A stretch of DNA of 64,000 bases from positions 1,907,390 through 1,971,389 of the forward strand of contig NZ_JAENHK010000010.1 of the NCBI RefSeq assembly GCF_016595215.1, in the 5' to 3' direction. The notes under the pieces are model-generated. The model was not told the origin of the DNA. It made no database searches and worked only from the letters and a program-made list of their open reading frames with translations. This document shows, one piece after another, positions 35,079-43,455 of this stretch (position 1 is its first letter; the number at the start of each line of letters is the position of its first letter). Source of the stretch: Chryseobacterium paridis (GTDB lineage: Bacteria; Bacteroidota; Bacteroidia; Flavobacteriales; Weeksellaceae). A program made the position numbers and the translations under genes.

Positions 35079-36215
35079 TTAATTTGAGAAAACATTCTTA
35101 AATACGTTTGCAATTCTATTTCTGTCATTATCTGTAAGATTGGAACCCGAAGGCAAACACAATCCATTATCAAAGAGGGTTTCAGCTACTTTATTCCCAT
35201 AATAAGAAGTATTTGAAAAAACAGGTTGTATATGCAGAGGTTTCCACAATGGTCTTGATTCTATATTCTCATCAAGTAATGCAAGACGTAAATCTTCACG
35301 TGTTTTTCCTGTCTTTTTTACATCTATTATAATTGCGGATAACCAATGATTAGAATAAAAGTCATTATTAGGTTCAGAAAACACTTCTATTCCATCTATA
35401 TCTTTACATAGTGTAAAATAAAAATCATGCATTTTCCGACGTGCCTGTACCCTTTCTGCTAAAACCTCCATTTGCCCCCTCCCTATTCCAGCAATAATGT
35501 TACTCATTCTATAATTATACCCAATATTTGAGTGTTGATAGTGAGGAGCTAGATCTCTTGCTTGTGTAGAAAGAAATATAGCTTTTTCTTTATCTTCTTT
35601 AGAATGACACACTAATGCTCCACCCCCGGAAGTTGTAATAATTTTATTTCCATTAAATGATAGAATGCCAAACTGCCCAAAAACACCACAAGGCTTTCCT
35701 TTGTATTTTGATCCTAGAGATTCAGCAGCATCTTCGATTATAGGTATTCCATATTTTGAACCAATAGCTAAGATTTCATCCATTTTAGCAGGCATGCCAT
35801 AGAGATGAATTAAAAGAATAGCTTTAGGCTTTTTTCCTTTAGAAATTCGATCTTTGATAGCTTCTTCTAATGCAATGGGACACATATTCCATGTTTCAGG
35901 CTCACTATCAATAAAAATAGGAGCTGCTCCACAATATACAATTGGATTTGCTGAGGCAATAAATGAGAACGTAGATGTGAGTACCTCATCTCCTTTAGTA
36001 ATCCCCAATAATATTAATGCTAAATGTATAGCTGAGGTTGCAGAATTCAGGACACAAACTTCTGTATCATTATTAAGAAAGTTTTTCAGGCTAAATTCAA
36101 ATTCATCAATGTTATCCCCTATTGATGTTATCCAATTTTTTTGAAAAGCATCTTCAATGAATTGCAATTCGTTTCCAGAAAGATGAGGGGAAGAAAGCCA
36201 AATTTTATCTTGCAT
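35079..36215 (-). CDS. DegT/DnrJ/EryC1 aminotransferase for a nucleotide sugar
   Basis: 378 residues, PLP-dependent. The family marks are LNSATSAIHLALILLGI near 56-72, the aspartate region IIEDAAESLGSKYKG near 160-173 and the Schiff-base lysine K191 in SFNGNKIITTSGGGAL. The conserved C-terminal ending with SRPLWKPLHIQPVF is complete. Such enzymes aminate a 4-keto (sometimes 3-keto) nucleotide sugar. The nearest 4-keto suppliers are the CapE-like dehydratase at 30082 and the long dehydratase at 56969. Together with the small transferase at 34324 it makes a plausible 4-amino-sugar initiation pair. Confidence 0.93.
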   Translation of the reverse strand: MQDKIWLSSPHLSGNELQFIEDAFQKNWITSIGDNIDEFEFSLKNFLNNDTEVCVLNSATSAIHLALILLGITKGDEVLTSTFSFIASANPIVYCGAAPIFIDSEPETWNMCPIALEEAIKDRISKGKKPKAILLIHLYGMPAKMDEILAIGSKYGIPIIEDAAESLGSKYKGKPCGVFGQFGILSFNGNKIITTSGGGALVCHSKEDKEKAIFLSTQARDLAPHYQHSNIGYNYRMSNIIAGIGRGQMEVLAERVQARRKMHDFYFTLCKDIDGIEVFSEPNNDFYSNHWLSAIIIDVKKTGKTREDLRLALLDENIESRPLWKPLHIQPVFSNTSYYGNKVAETLFDNGLCLPSGSNLTDNDRNRIANVFKNVFSN

Positions 36216-36232
36216 CTTGTGTTATTGAGAAG

Positions 36233-36263
36233 CAAATATAACTTTTCCTAATGAATTTTTCAA
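36233..36263 (-). promoter_or_regulatory. Internal promoter before the aminotransferase (-33 TTG, -7 TATATTTG)
   Basis: On the minus strand TTG (36261-36263) and TATATTTG (36233-36240) are 20 bases apart, a full consensus. Start near 36225, leader about 10 bases. It falls between the two halves of the locus. Confidence 0.65.
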
Positions 36264-36312
36264 TTTATGCAGGTGCATTAGTAATGAATAATTTTAAAGG
36301 GATAATTTCCAT

Positions 36313-36864
36313 TTATTTTTTTATCCTATCCCCCTGACCCTTTCCTCCTACAGTAGCGAAAATATACTTTAAATAATCAGACACCGTTAAATTTCTAAGC
36401 ATCTCTGCATCTTTTTCAGCCAATTCAACTGGAGTAGACATGTCAATTTCACTTATTTGCCCTAATCCTGTAATTCCTGGAAGAAAATTATATACCCCTC
36501 TTTTTTCTCTCTCAGCAATTAAATCTGTTTGATTAAAAAGATTAGGTCTTGGTCCAACCAAGCTCATATCTCCCATTAAAACATTGATTAATTGAGGTAG
36601 CTCATCCAACTTCGATTTCCTTAAAAAACCTCCAAATTTTGTTACTGATGATGTACTGGAAAGATGTGTCGCAACAGATTTTGTATCAACATACATTGTC
36701 CTGAATTTCATCAATTTAAATGGTTTTTTTTGCTTACCAACCCTTTCCTGAATAAAAATAGGAGATCCTGTATCAAATAAACCAATTATATATAAAATTA
36801 GTCCTATTGGCCATAAAAAAAGAATCCCAAAAAAGGAGAATAAGAAGTCAAGTATGCGTATCAT
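36313..36864 (-). CDS. Initiating sugar-phosphate transferase, 183 aa
   Basis: Single-domain transferase: N-terminal hydrophobic stretch (FLFSFFGILFLWPIGLILYI), then FIQERVGKQKKPFKLMKFRTM (motif parts QERVG and KFRTM), RKSKLDELPQLINVL and GDMSLVGPRPNLF. The tail FLPGITGLGQISEIDMSTP is of the type paired with a UDP-sugar 4-reductase in many loci. The 4-reductase-like gene precedes it by 28 bases, so it may load QuiNAc-1-P or FucNAc-1-P onto the lipid carrier. It is the last gene of the proximal half. Confidence 0.92.
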   Translation of the reverse strand: MIRILDFLFSFFGILFLWPIGLILYIIGLFDTGSPIFIQERVGKQKKPFKLMKFRTMYVDTKSVATHLSSTSSVTKFGGFLRKSKLDELPQLINVLMGDMSLVGPRPNLFNQTDLIAEREKRGVYNFLPGITGLGQISEIDMSTPVELAEKDAEMLRNLTVSDYLKYIFATVGGKGQGDRIKK

Positions 36865-36892
36865 TGTAAGTTGTTTAAGGTTTTGAGTTTAA

Positions 36893-37795
36893 TTAAATAG
36901 TAAAGCTTTGTATAGTTTTAATCAATCCTTCCTGAGCTGTTACAGGTAGAGACTCTATTTTTAATCCAGTTTTTATTTTTTTATTTGAAACTACGTAAGA
37001 TTCTGTTAATTTCTTTAATCTTTCTGAGTTTAATGGTAAATGTAATTTATCTCCAAATTTTGCAACATTTTCAATCATACTCTTCGATATATTCCAAAGC
37101 TTAGCTTTTTTGCCTAAAGCATAGTTAATCGTCTCAATGAGTTCATTAGTAGATATAGCTTTATCATCAGCAAAATTATAGATCCCAGATGGTAAATTTT
37201 CATAATTAAGCATTTGATCAACTAGAAAATTTAAATTATCAATGCCTAAAAATGATCTTTTATTTTCAAAAGCAGCTAATGGCCATGGCAATCCTTTACT
37301 AACAATTTTATAAAGCAAATTTAGATTCCCTTTATTACCAGGTCCATGAATCATACATGGCCGAATTATATATACTTTTTTATCTGCAGGTAATGACTGA
37401 TTAAGAATATACTCTTCAGCTTCTCTCTTAGACTTACCATATGGAGTATAGGGCTTTGACTCAGTTTCTTCTGTTAAAACACTTTCCACTATATCAGCCA
37501 CTGCTTTTACAGAGCTAAAATAAAAAAATTGCTGAATGTCCGAGTTTAAGAATTCGTTAAATAATTCTATCGTAATATCTCTATTTATCTTAAAATACTC
37601 TTTATCTTCAGAAGTGTTAGATGTATCATGTGCTTTACCAGCTAAATGGATGATAGCGTCGGCCTGAAAATTTACTTTAGCTTTCCAACCCTGTTCTCTT
37701 AATGATAAAGCTTCTACTTCAGCAGAATTAGAAATAAGATATTGACTTAAATTTTTACCTACAAATCCTGAGGCTCCTGTGATAATGACTTTCAT
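36893..37795 (-). CDS. NAD-dependent sugar 4-ketoreductase/epimerase, WbpV/WreQ-like
   Basis: 300 residues, extended SDR. Nucleotide-binding ITGASGFVGKNLSQYL, catalytic FFYFSSVKAVAD and Y-x3-K in YTPYGKSKREAEEY, then RPCMIHGPGNKGNL. This pattern is typical of reductases that turn the 4-keto product of a WbpM-type dehydratase into UDP-D-QuiNAc or UDP-D-FucNAc. The matching dehydratase is encoded at 56969. Which epimer is formed cannot be told. It overlaps the upstream beta-helix gene by four bases. Confidence 0.85.
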   Translation of the reverse strand: MKVIITGASGFVGKNLSQYLISNSAEVEALSLREQGWKAKVNFQADAIIHLAGKAHDTSNTSEDKEYFKINRDITIELFNEFLNSDIQQFFYFSSVKAVADIVESVLTEETESKPYTPYGKSKREAEEYILNQSLPADKKVYIIRPCMIHGPGNKGNLNLLYKIVSKGLPWPLAAFENKRSFLGIDNLNFLVDQMLNYENLPSGIYNFADDKAISTNELIETINYALGKKAKLWNISKSMIENVAKFGDKLHLPLNSERLKKLTESYVVSNKKIKTGLKIESLPVTAQEGLIKTIQSFTI

Positions 37796-38874
37796 TTAAT
37801 TTTTAAATTATTAAACTTAGTTTTTAGTGTCGAATCACTCGTATTTAAATTAAGTTTTGATAGGTTTGATTTATAAAAATAGAACTTATCTTTATTGTTG
37901 CCATATTTTGTATTCGTAAGATTAATCAGACCATCCAGATTGCTTGCTTGGGTATCATTTTTAAAGCCGTGAAAGGCTATCCCATAAGTAGAATAAGAAT
38001 CAGTATGACCATCAATATTAATTGATACCGTTTTCTTCTGGCTAGACTTATATTGTTCAAACACTAAAAGAATTCCTGCCCATTTATTATTAAAGGTTGT
38101 TAAATTTTTAATATTAACTGTATCCAAATCGTCTTCAATTGTATTTGGTTCAATATCAATACCGCTTTGTGGACTGTTCCCATTAGTATTAGCGATATAA
38201 CTATTTAGAATGTCGACTTTTTTTGCTGAAATAATAGAAATACCATTTCTCCTTACATTATCTATAACAGCATTGCTGATATAAATATTACTAGATGCTT
38301 TATTTCCTGCCTGTCCTAAGTAAATACCATCACCCCACGTATTTTTTATGTAAGGTGAATAGAGTCTTATATTATCTGATCCTTTAATTCCAATCCCAAA
38401 ACCCCATTGTCCATCAGTCCCAAGATGGCCATCCCGATCTCCTTCTAAATTAGCATAAAAAATCTTGATATTATTTACACTAGAGATTTTTAGCATGTTA
38501 TAGCTGTTTTTGGCAGTTGGTATCAACACCAATTTAGAATTTGGTTGAAATAGCAGAACCTGATTACTATTTAAATTTAATCCTTTATCATTGATTTTAA
38601 CAGTAAAGTTAGGGAGTAAAACAACATTATGTTTATCTAAAGCATCCTGTATATAAGAGGTGCCATCCATAGAGGTATCCTTCTGAAAATTCTGTGGTAA
38701 ATTGCTTACTACTGAATAAGCTTGCTTTACATACTGATTATAATCACTACTGAATGCTGTTTTATTAAGGTAAGTATTAACGGTCTCAGGACTGATTTTT
38801 TTTACAGCGAAATTCTGAGCGTTAACAAATAAACTTGCAAACAACATGATAAGTAAAAAAGTCTTATTTTTCAT
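37792..38874 (-). CDS. Right-handed beta-helix protein in the polysaccharide locus (360 aa)
   Basis: Cleavable signal peptide (KTFLLIMLFASLFVNAQ). The mature part has a pectate-lyase-like entry with TSYIQDALDKHNVVLLP, followed by helix rungs such as IKIFYANLEGDRDG, IRLYSPYIKNTWGDGIYLG, IYISNAVIDNVRRNGISI and VDILNSYIANTNG. It probably acts in the periplasm or outside as a lyase, hydrolase or epimerase of the polymer, or as a tailspike-like structure; no catalytic set could be assigned. It overlaps both neighbours by four bases, so it is a true member of the operon. Confidence 0.88.
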   Translation of the reverse strand: MKNKTFLLIMLFASLFVNAQNFAVKKISPETVNTYLNKTAFSSDYNQYVKQAYSVVSNLPQNFQKDTSMDGTSYIQDALDKHNVVLLPNFTVKINDKGLNLNSNQVLLFQPNSKLVLIPTAKNSYNMLKISSVNNIKIFYANLEGDRDGHLGTDGQWGFGIGIKGSDNIRLYSPYIKNTWGDGIYLGQAGNKASSNIYISNAVIDNVRRNGISIISAKKVDILNSYIANTNGNSPQSGIDIEPNTIEDDLDTVNIKNLTTFNNKWAGILLVFEQYKSSQKKTVSINIDGHTDSYSTYGIAFHGFKNDTQASNLDGLINLTNTKYGNNKDKFYFYKSNLSKLNLNTSDSTLKTKFNNLKIK

Positions 38875-39683
38875 TTGAATTGGTTTAATGTGATTTTGTT
38901 TATTCTTCTTCTTTCCATATCAAAAATCCAGCCCCATTTGTTAAAATAAGACTTTGCAGATTTTATAAATATTTTAAATAATCTTTTATTCTTATTTGCA
39001 CCTGATTCATATCCGTGATAGACTGAGACTATTGGAAAATAAATAGTCTTAAATTTTTGATTCATTCTTCGAGAGATATCCCAATCTTCAAAATACATAA
39101 AGAAACGATCATCATATAAACCTACTTCTTGTAGGGCTTTTACATTAAATAATGTAAAGCATCCTGAGAGAATCGGCGCCGTATATATCTGTTCTTCTGG
39201 TATATTCCTCAACTCATACTTTTCAATAAAAGTATCATATATAAACTTCGGTTGTTTTATTTTTCTAAGCAAAAGACTTATTGGAGAAGGCAATAACTTA
39301 GGAAGGTGTTGTGCAGTGCCATCTAAATTTAAGATCTGCGGCATCATCATACCTATCTCATGATTACTAGCCATATATTCTACCATTGGAGTAATAATGT
39401 CACTGGTAAAATATACATCAGGATTGATTACAAAATGATAAGATATATTATCTTCTAATGTTTTCTTTAAGGCTATATTATGAGAAGCACCAAAACCTGG
39501 GTTTGATGGATTATGTATATATTCAATCTCGTCCCTATTCTCAAAGAAAGATATCAAAGTATCAGTAGGTGAGTTATCTACTATATATAATTTATACTGA
39601 GATTTTACCGCTTCTAGTGACTTGAATATATTCTGAATATCTTCTTCTGAAGTGTTATATAAGACAATTGATAGATTAATCAT
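38871..39683 (-). CDS. Glycosyltransferase family 2 (rhamnosyltransferase-like)
   Basis: 270 residues from the chosen start MINLSIVLYNT, whose ATG overlaps the stop of the preceding acetyltransferase by eight bases. LYIVDNSPTDTLI and the DxD region HFVINPDVYFTSDI are those of GT2 enzymes often annotated as rhamnosyltransferases; FFMYFEDWDISRRMN contains the ED motif with the likely catalytic base. Rhamnose transfer would fit the rmlABC genes but is not demonstrated. Longer in-frame starts up to 39719 exist but run deeper into the upstream gene. Confidence 0.9.
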   Translation of the reverse strand: MINLSIVLYNTSEEDIQNIFKSLEAVKSQYKLYIVDNSPTDTLISFFENRDEIEYIHNPSNPGFGASHNIALKKTLEDNISYHFVINPDVYFTSDIITPMVEYMASNHEIGMMMPQILNLDGTAQHLPKLLPSPISLLLRKIKQPKFIYDTFIEKYELRNIPEEQIYTAPILSGCFTLFNVKALQEVGLYDDRFFMYFEDWDISRRMNQKFKTIYFPIVSVYHGYESGANKNKRLFKIFIKSAKSYFNKWGWIFDMERRRINKITLNQFK

Positions 39684-40275
39684 TTTTAACGGATATCCAT
39701 TCATTTTTATCAAAATCAAATTTTTTCACAATTCTCGCTGGTGATCCAACCACAATACAAAAGGGAGGAACACTTTTGTTAACTACCGACATTGTTCCTA
39801 CAACGGACCCCTCTCCAATCGTCACTCCTGGTAAAATAGAAACAAACTCCCCTATCCAAACATTCTTTTCAATAACAACCGGACTAGAATAGATAGGTCT
39901 GTCATCTGGTATGGTCTTTGGTGAGTCAGCACCTGGGCCAGAGTATTTACCATGATTATGGTCAGTAATAAAAACTTTACTGGCTATTAATACATTATCA
40001 TGAATTTCTATTTTTTCAGTTGCTCCTATATGAACATCATCATTAATTTGAACGTTCTTACCAATCGTAATAAGTGGCTCTGATCTGTTATTAATGTTAA
40101 AGGCATCCAATCTGCAATTAAAACCAGTAGTAAAACCATCACCTACTGTAATACACTGCTTCCCTCTTATCCGGAAAGGAAATCTTATTATTCTAGCCTT
40201 ACTAAAAACAAATTTAGTCCTTACCTTAAAATATAGTAATTGTATTAACCCTAGTAAGCCATATGTTTTAAGCAT
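39676..40275 (-). CDS. Hexapeptide-repeat acetyltransferase (WcaF/maltose O-acetyltransferase-like)
   Basis: 199 residues. Left-handed beta-helix repeats with the catalytic histidine region VFITDHNHGKYSG, then VVIEKNVWIGEFVSILPGVTIGEGSVVG (read as repeats) and the family ending VGSPARIVKKFD. It most likely O-acetylates a sugar of the repeat unit using acetyl-CoA in the cytoplasm. Gap of two bases from the preceding glycosyltransferase and eight-base overlap with the next. Confidence 0.9.
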   Translation of the reverse strand: MLKTYGLLGLIQLLYFKVRTKFVFSKARIIRFPFRIRGKQCITVGDGFTTGFNCRLDAFNINNRSEPLITIGKNVQINDDVHIGATEKIEIHDNVLIASKVFITDHNHGKYSGPGADSPKTIPDDRPIYSSPVVIEKNVWIGEFVSILPGVTIGEGSVVGTMSVVNKSVPPFCIVVGSPARIVKKFDFDKNEWISVKND

Positions 40276-40277
40276 CT

Positions 40278-41162
40278 TTATTTAATTATATTTTTAAACA
40301 TTACATAAGCTGGTAAATACGCCATTTTCGAAACTAATTCAGCAGATCTTCGTTTTAAATTTTTTGTTCCAAATAATTGATCAATGAGGTTATTCATTGC
40401 TTCACAATAACTGTATGTTATTTTCGTTAATCCACTCACCTTTATATCAGGATAGAAAGCATTTAGTCTTTTTATTAAATTCTTATTTAAATTACCTCTT
40501 ACATTTAAGTGAACTCTTGCTCTTTGTACTGCATTCGTGCCTGCTCTTCTAACCAAAGTTAAATTTTCATTGAGGTATCCTAATTCGTTCTTAACACCCA
40601 TTAAAATCCAAAAATATCCATCCTGCCCAAATCTCATTTTTTCTGAAAATCGTATAAAATCATTTTCTAAAATATAGGCCTTTCTAATCATAACACATGG
40701 CGTTCCAATATGAAGTTTTGTTAAACATTTTGGATATACCACTCCTTTGAAATCTTCATTCTCGATTTCGGTATACACTCTTTCTTCTTTATTGGAAACT
40801 TCATCAAAAACGGAATACTTAGTATGAGACCAATTCAAATTAGAATCCTCCATCAGCTTAACCTGTTTTTCTAATTTCTCATTCAACCAAAGGTCATCTG
40901 AGTCTAAAAAAGCCAAATACTCTCCTTTCGATTTGCTAATTCCATAATTTCTTGCATGTGCCGGTCCTTTATTTTCTGTTTTAAAGTATTCGACTTTAAT
41001 ATGACCACCGTACTTTTTTGTGAAGTCATTGTCATCTTCCGGCGAACCATCATTAACTATAATTATTTCATAGTCAGAAAAGGTTTGGTCCAAAACACTT
41101 TCTACTGCTTCTTCTAGCCATCCAACATTTGAATAAAATGGTATAATCACACTAACTTTCAT
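40278..41162 (-). CDS. Glycosyltransferase family 2
   Basis: 294 residues, GT-A. VSVIIPFYSNVGWLEEAVESVL, EIIIVNDGSPEDDND and the DxD motif LAFLDSDDLWLNEKLE mark the donor site. The C-terminal third is helical and basic. Similar in build to the enzyme at 24723 (both end the donor motif in DSDDLW.NEKL), hinting at related donors or duplication between the two halves. Coupled to the preceding GT4 by a four-base overlap. Confidence 0.93.
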   Translation of the reverse strand: MKVSVIIPFYSNVGWLEEAVESVLDQTFSDYEIIIVNDGSPEDDNDFTKKYGGHIKVEYFKTENKGPAHARNYGISKSKGEYLAFLDSDDLWLNEKLEKQVKLMEDSNLNWSHTKYSVFDEVSNKEERVYTEIENEDFKGVVYPKCLTKLHIGTPCVMIRKAYILENDFIRFSEKMRFGQDGYFWILMGVKNELGYLNENLTLVRRAGTNAVQRARVHLNVRGNLNKNLIKRLNAFYPDIKVSGLTKITYSYCEAMNNLIDQLFGTKNLKRRSAELVSKMAYLPAYVMFKNIIK

Positions 41163-42265
41163 AAAAATTTCTGTATAAATTGATCTAACTGCTCAGCATG
41201 ATTCATTTTTTTATCGTTCAGGTAGGAAATAATTGTTTTTAATCCATTATCTGCCAGATTTTGTGCTAAATCGGAGTCATTTATTAATTTTTCTGTTTGA
41301 TCTACAATGCTCTTACTATCCTTAGGAATCAGTTCTAAACAATTAGAATTATCTTTCATCAAGTAATTAATTGTCCCAACAAATGTTGTTATAATTGGCA
41401 TATGCATCATCATTGCTTCATATAAAACCCTAGGAAACCCTTCATGATAGGTAGGTAATACAAAAATATCACTCTCTTGATATATAGTAATCAGCTTATC
41501 TTTATCAGAAATCATTCCAAAGAATGTTACGTTTTCTTCTAATTTCTTTTGTTCAACATAACTTACCAAAGCATCATGGTCTGTCCCTCCGCCTACTAAT
41601 TTCAAATGAACATTGTAATTTTTTGCTTTTAAAACTTCTAACGCCTCCAATAACTCAAAAAGTCCTTTATCAAAAACCAATCTTCCTACATATAGTAATT
41701 CTATTTTTTTATTAAAATCTATCTTTCTATGAGCAATGATATCAGATTCTTCAAAACCAATCATTGGGCGGATAGTTTGAGTATGTTTATTATAACTTAA
41801 TATTTTTTGAGTGAAACTTGGGGAAATTGTAAAAATCGTTTTTGCCTTTTTAAGAATAATTTGCGATAACTTAGATTCTATTCCCTGTTCACCTCTTATA
41901 TAAAGACCATAAGGCTTTCGATAAAAAATACACAACAAAGCTATAATTTGGCAAATTGGACCCGGATAAAATATATAAACAAAATCATTTTTCATGATCA
42001 CTTTTTGAATAACAAAAAACGATTTTAAAAAAGGCAGAAAACGACTACCTCTCCTTTTTACATCATGAATTCTAATATTGGTATCGGATAGCGAAAAATT
42101 AGCGAAAGTGTCCTTATCTGTTTTTTTTTGACTAATCTGAAATGCACTTACGTGATTACCCAATCCTGCCAATTTTACAAAGAACCCTCCAGTCTCTTTA
42201 TTTAAAAACAATTTATTATTCTCTTCGTAGAAGATTGTATTGTTTACTGTTAGTATCTTTTTCAT
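41159..42265 (-). CDS. Glycosyltransferase family 4
   Basis: 368 residues, GT-B. The N-terminal half has GGFFVKLAGLGNHVSAFQ and FVYIFYPGPICQIIALL. The donor half has LLYVGRLVFDKGLFELLEALEVL, LVGGGTDHDALV and the nucleotide-binding E-x7-E region DIFVLPTYHEGFPRVLYEAMM. It follows the EpsG polymerase with a one-base overlap. Donor unknown. Confidence 0.93.
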   Translation of the reverse strand: MKKILTVNNTIFYEENNKLFLNKETGGFFVKLAGLGNHVSAFQISQKKTDKDTFANFSLSDTNIRIHDVKRRGSRFLPFLKSFFVIQKVIMKNDFVYIFYPGPICQIIALLCIFYRKPYGLYIRGEQGIESKLSQIILKKAKTIFTISPSFTQKILSYNKHTQTIRPMIGFEESDIIAHRKIDFNKKIELLYVGRLVFDKGLFELLEALEVLKAKNYNVHLKLVGGGTDHDALVSYVEQKKLEENVTFFGMISDKDKLITIYQESDIFVLPTYHEGFPRVLYEAMMMHMPIITTFVGTINYLMKDNSNCLELIPKDSKSIVDQTEKLINDSDLAQNLADNGLKTIISYLNDKKMNHAEQLDQFIQKFL

Positions 42266-43455
42266 TACCTGTTTAAAGAATTTTGATATGCATCACTCAT
42301 CCCTTGTCTGTATATAATCTCTCTAAAATCATATTCTTTTTTCTCTATAACGGTAGAATAAGGGTAATAACGTGAAAAATTAGTTGTTCCCTGATAATAC
42401 TTATCAGTAGAAGTAGTATAATAAGTTAACTTATAATAGAAAGGGATTATTAAAACTAATGGCACCAGCATAAATGCATACGGTTTTAATTTTTTATGTT
42501 TTAGAATTAAAATTAAAGAATCTGCATAATAGACAGTCATCATTGGAACCAGATAATTTTGAAAACGTCCAAAACCAGAAATTGCAACATAAAGTATTGC
42601 CAAAAGAAAATAAATAAATAAAATATTTTCAAAAGTGTTTGTATTATTAAAGGAAATTCTATTTCTAATTTTAAGAATGAGTAAAGGACAAATAATAAAG
42701 AGAAATGCTTTATAAATCATTCCATTAATATTCATTAAGACCGAAGAATAAAATTCATATTTATCTGCAACAGAGCTTCCTAATAAAGCTAAAACCTGAT
42801 TAATTGGTAATAAGGTTTGCAATATAACAAAAGAAGCGAACACGGCAACTAATGCAATTATTCCTTTTTGATTTAGTTTTTGATTTCTAAATAATGGAAA
42901 TAAAAGTGTAATTAAAGCAGAGGTATGAAATCCTAAGGCAATGATTCCTAGTATATAATAAATTTTCCAATTCTTCTTATTATAATAATCATACATCAAG
43001 GTAAAAATGGCTATTGCCAAAGACTCTCTTAAGATTTCAGTATTAAAATATAAATAGGAAAAAAAAGCATATATAAGAAGACTTGTGAAAATATTCTTAG
43101 TATATTTTTTGAAAAATCTAAATAATAGAATATTTAAAATTAAAGAATGAGCTAATTGAAATACAAAGAAATTTTTTGAAATGGTTTTACAAAAAGACAT
43201 TAAGAGTTTAAATAATGGTTCCCATTTGTACTCAAATAAATACTTTTTATCAATATTTGCTAATGTAGGAACGTCATTTTCAAAACTAAATTGATAGCTA
43301 TAGGTATCACCTCCTACTTTCCACCTTAATCCTGACAGTAATATAAAAAACAACAGGCAAAGTAAATAGAATAATTTACGGTTTCCTTTAATGTATACAT
43401 AATCAAAAAAGAAAGCCAATATAAACAACAAACCTAATAGTATATAGTAAATCAT
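42265..43455 (-). CDS. EpsG-family polysaccharide polymerase (Wzy-like), copy 2
   Basis: 396 residues, strongly hydrophobic. EpsG marks: LLSGLRWKVGGDTYSYQFSF in the first loop (GGDTYSY), YKWEPLFKLLMSF, then NTEILRESLAIAIFTLMYD. The order is Wzx-EpsG-GT4-GT2, the mirror of the block at 24.7-29.2 kb. It is the predicted polymerase of the proximal half. Translation is coupled to Wzx by a four-base overlap. Confidence 0.88.
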   Translation of the reverse strand: MIYYILLGLLFILAFFFDYVYIKGNRKLFYLLCLLFFILLSGLRWKVGGDTYSYQFSFENDVPTLANIDKKYLFEYKWEPLFKLLMSFCKTISKNFFVFQLAHSLILNILLFRFFKKYTKNIFTSLLIYAFFSYLYFNTEILRESLAIAIFTLMYDYYNKKNWKIYYILGIIALGFHTSALITLLFPLFRNQKLNQKGIIALVAVFASFVILQTLLPINQVLALLGSSVADKYEFYSSVLMNINGMIYKAFLFIICPLLILKIRNRISFNNTNTFENILFIYFLLAILYVAISGFGRFQNYLVPMMTVYYADSLILILKHKKLKPYAFMLVPLVLIIPFYYKLTYYTTSTDKYYQGTTNFSRYYPYSTVIEKKEYDFREIIYRQGMSDAYQNSLNR

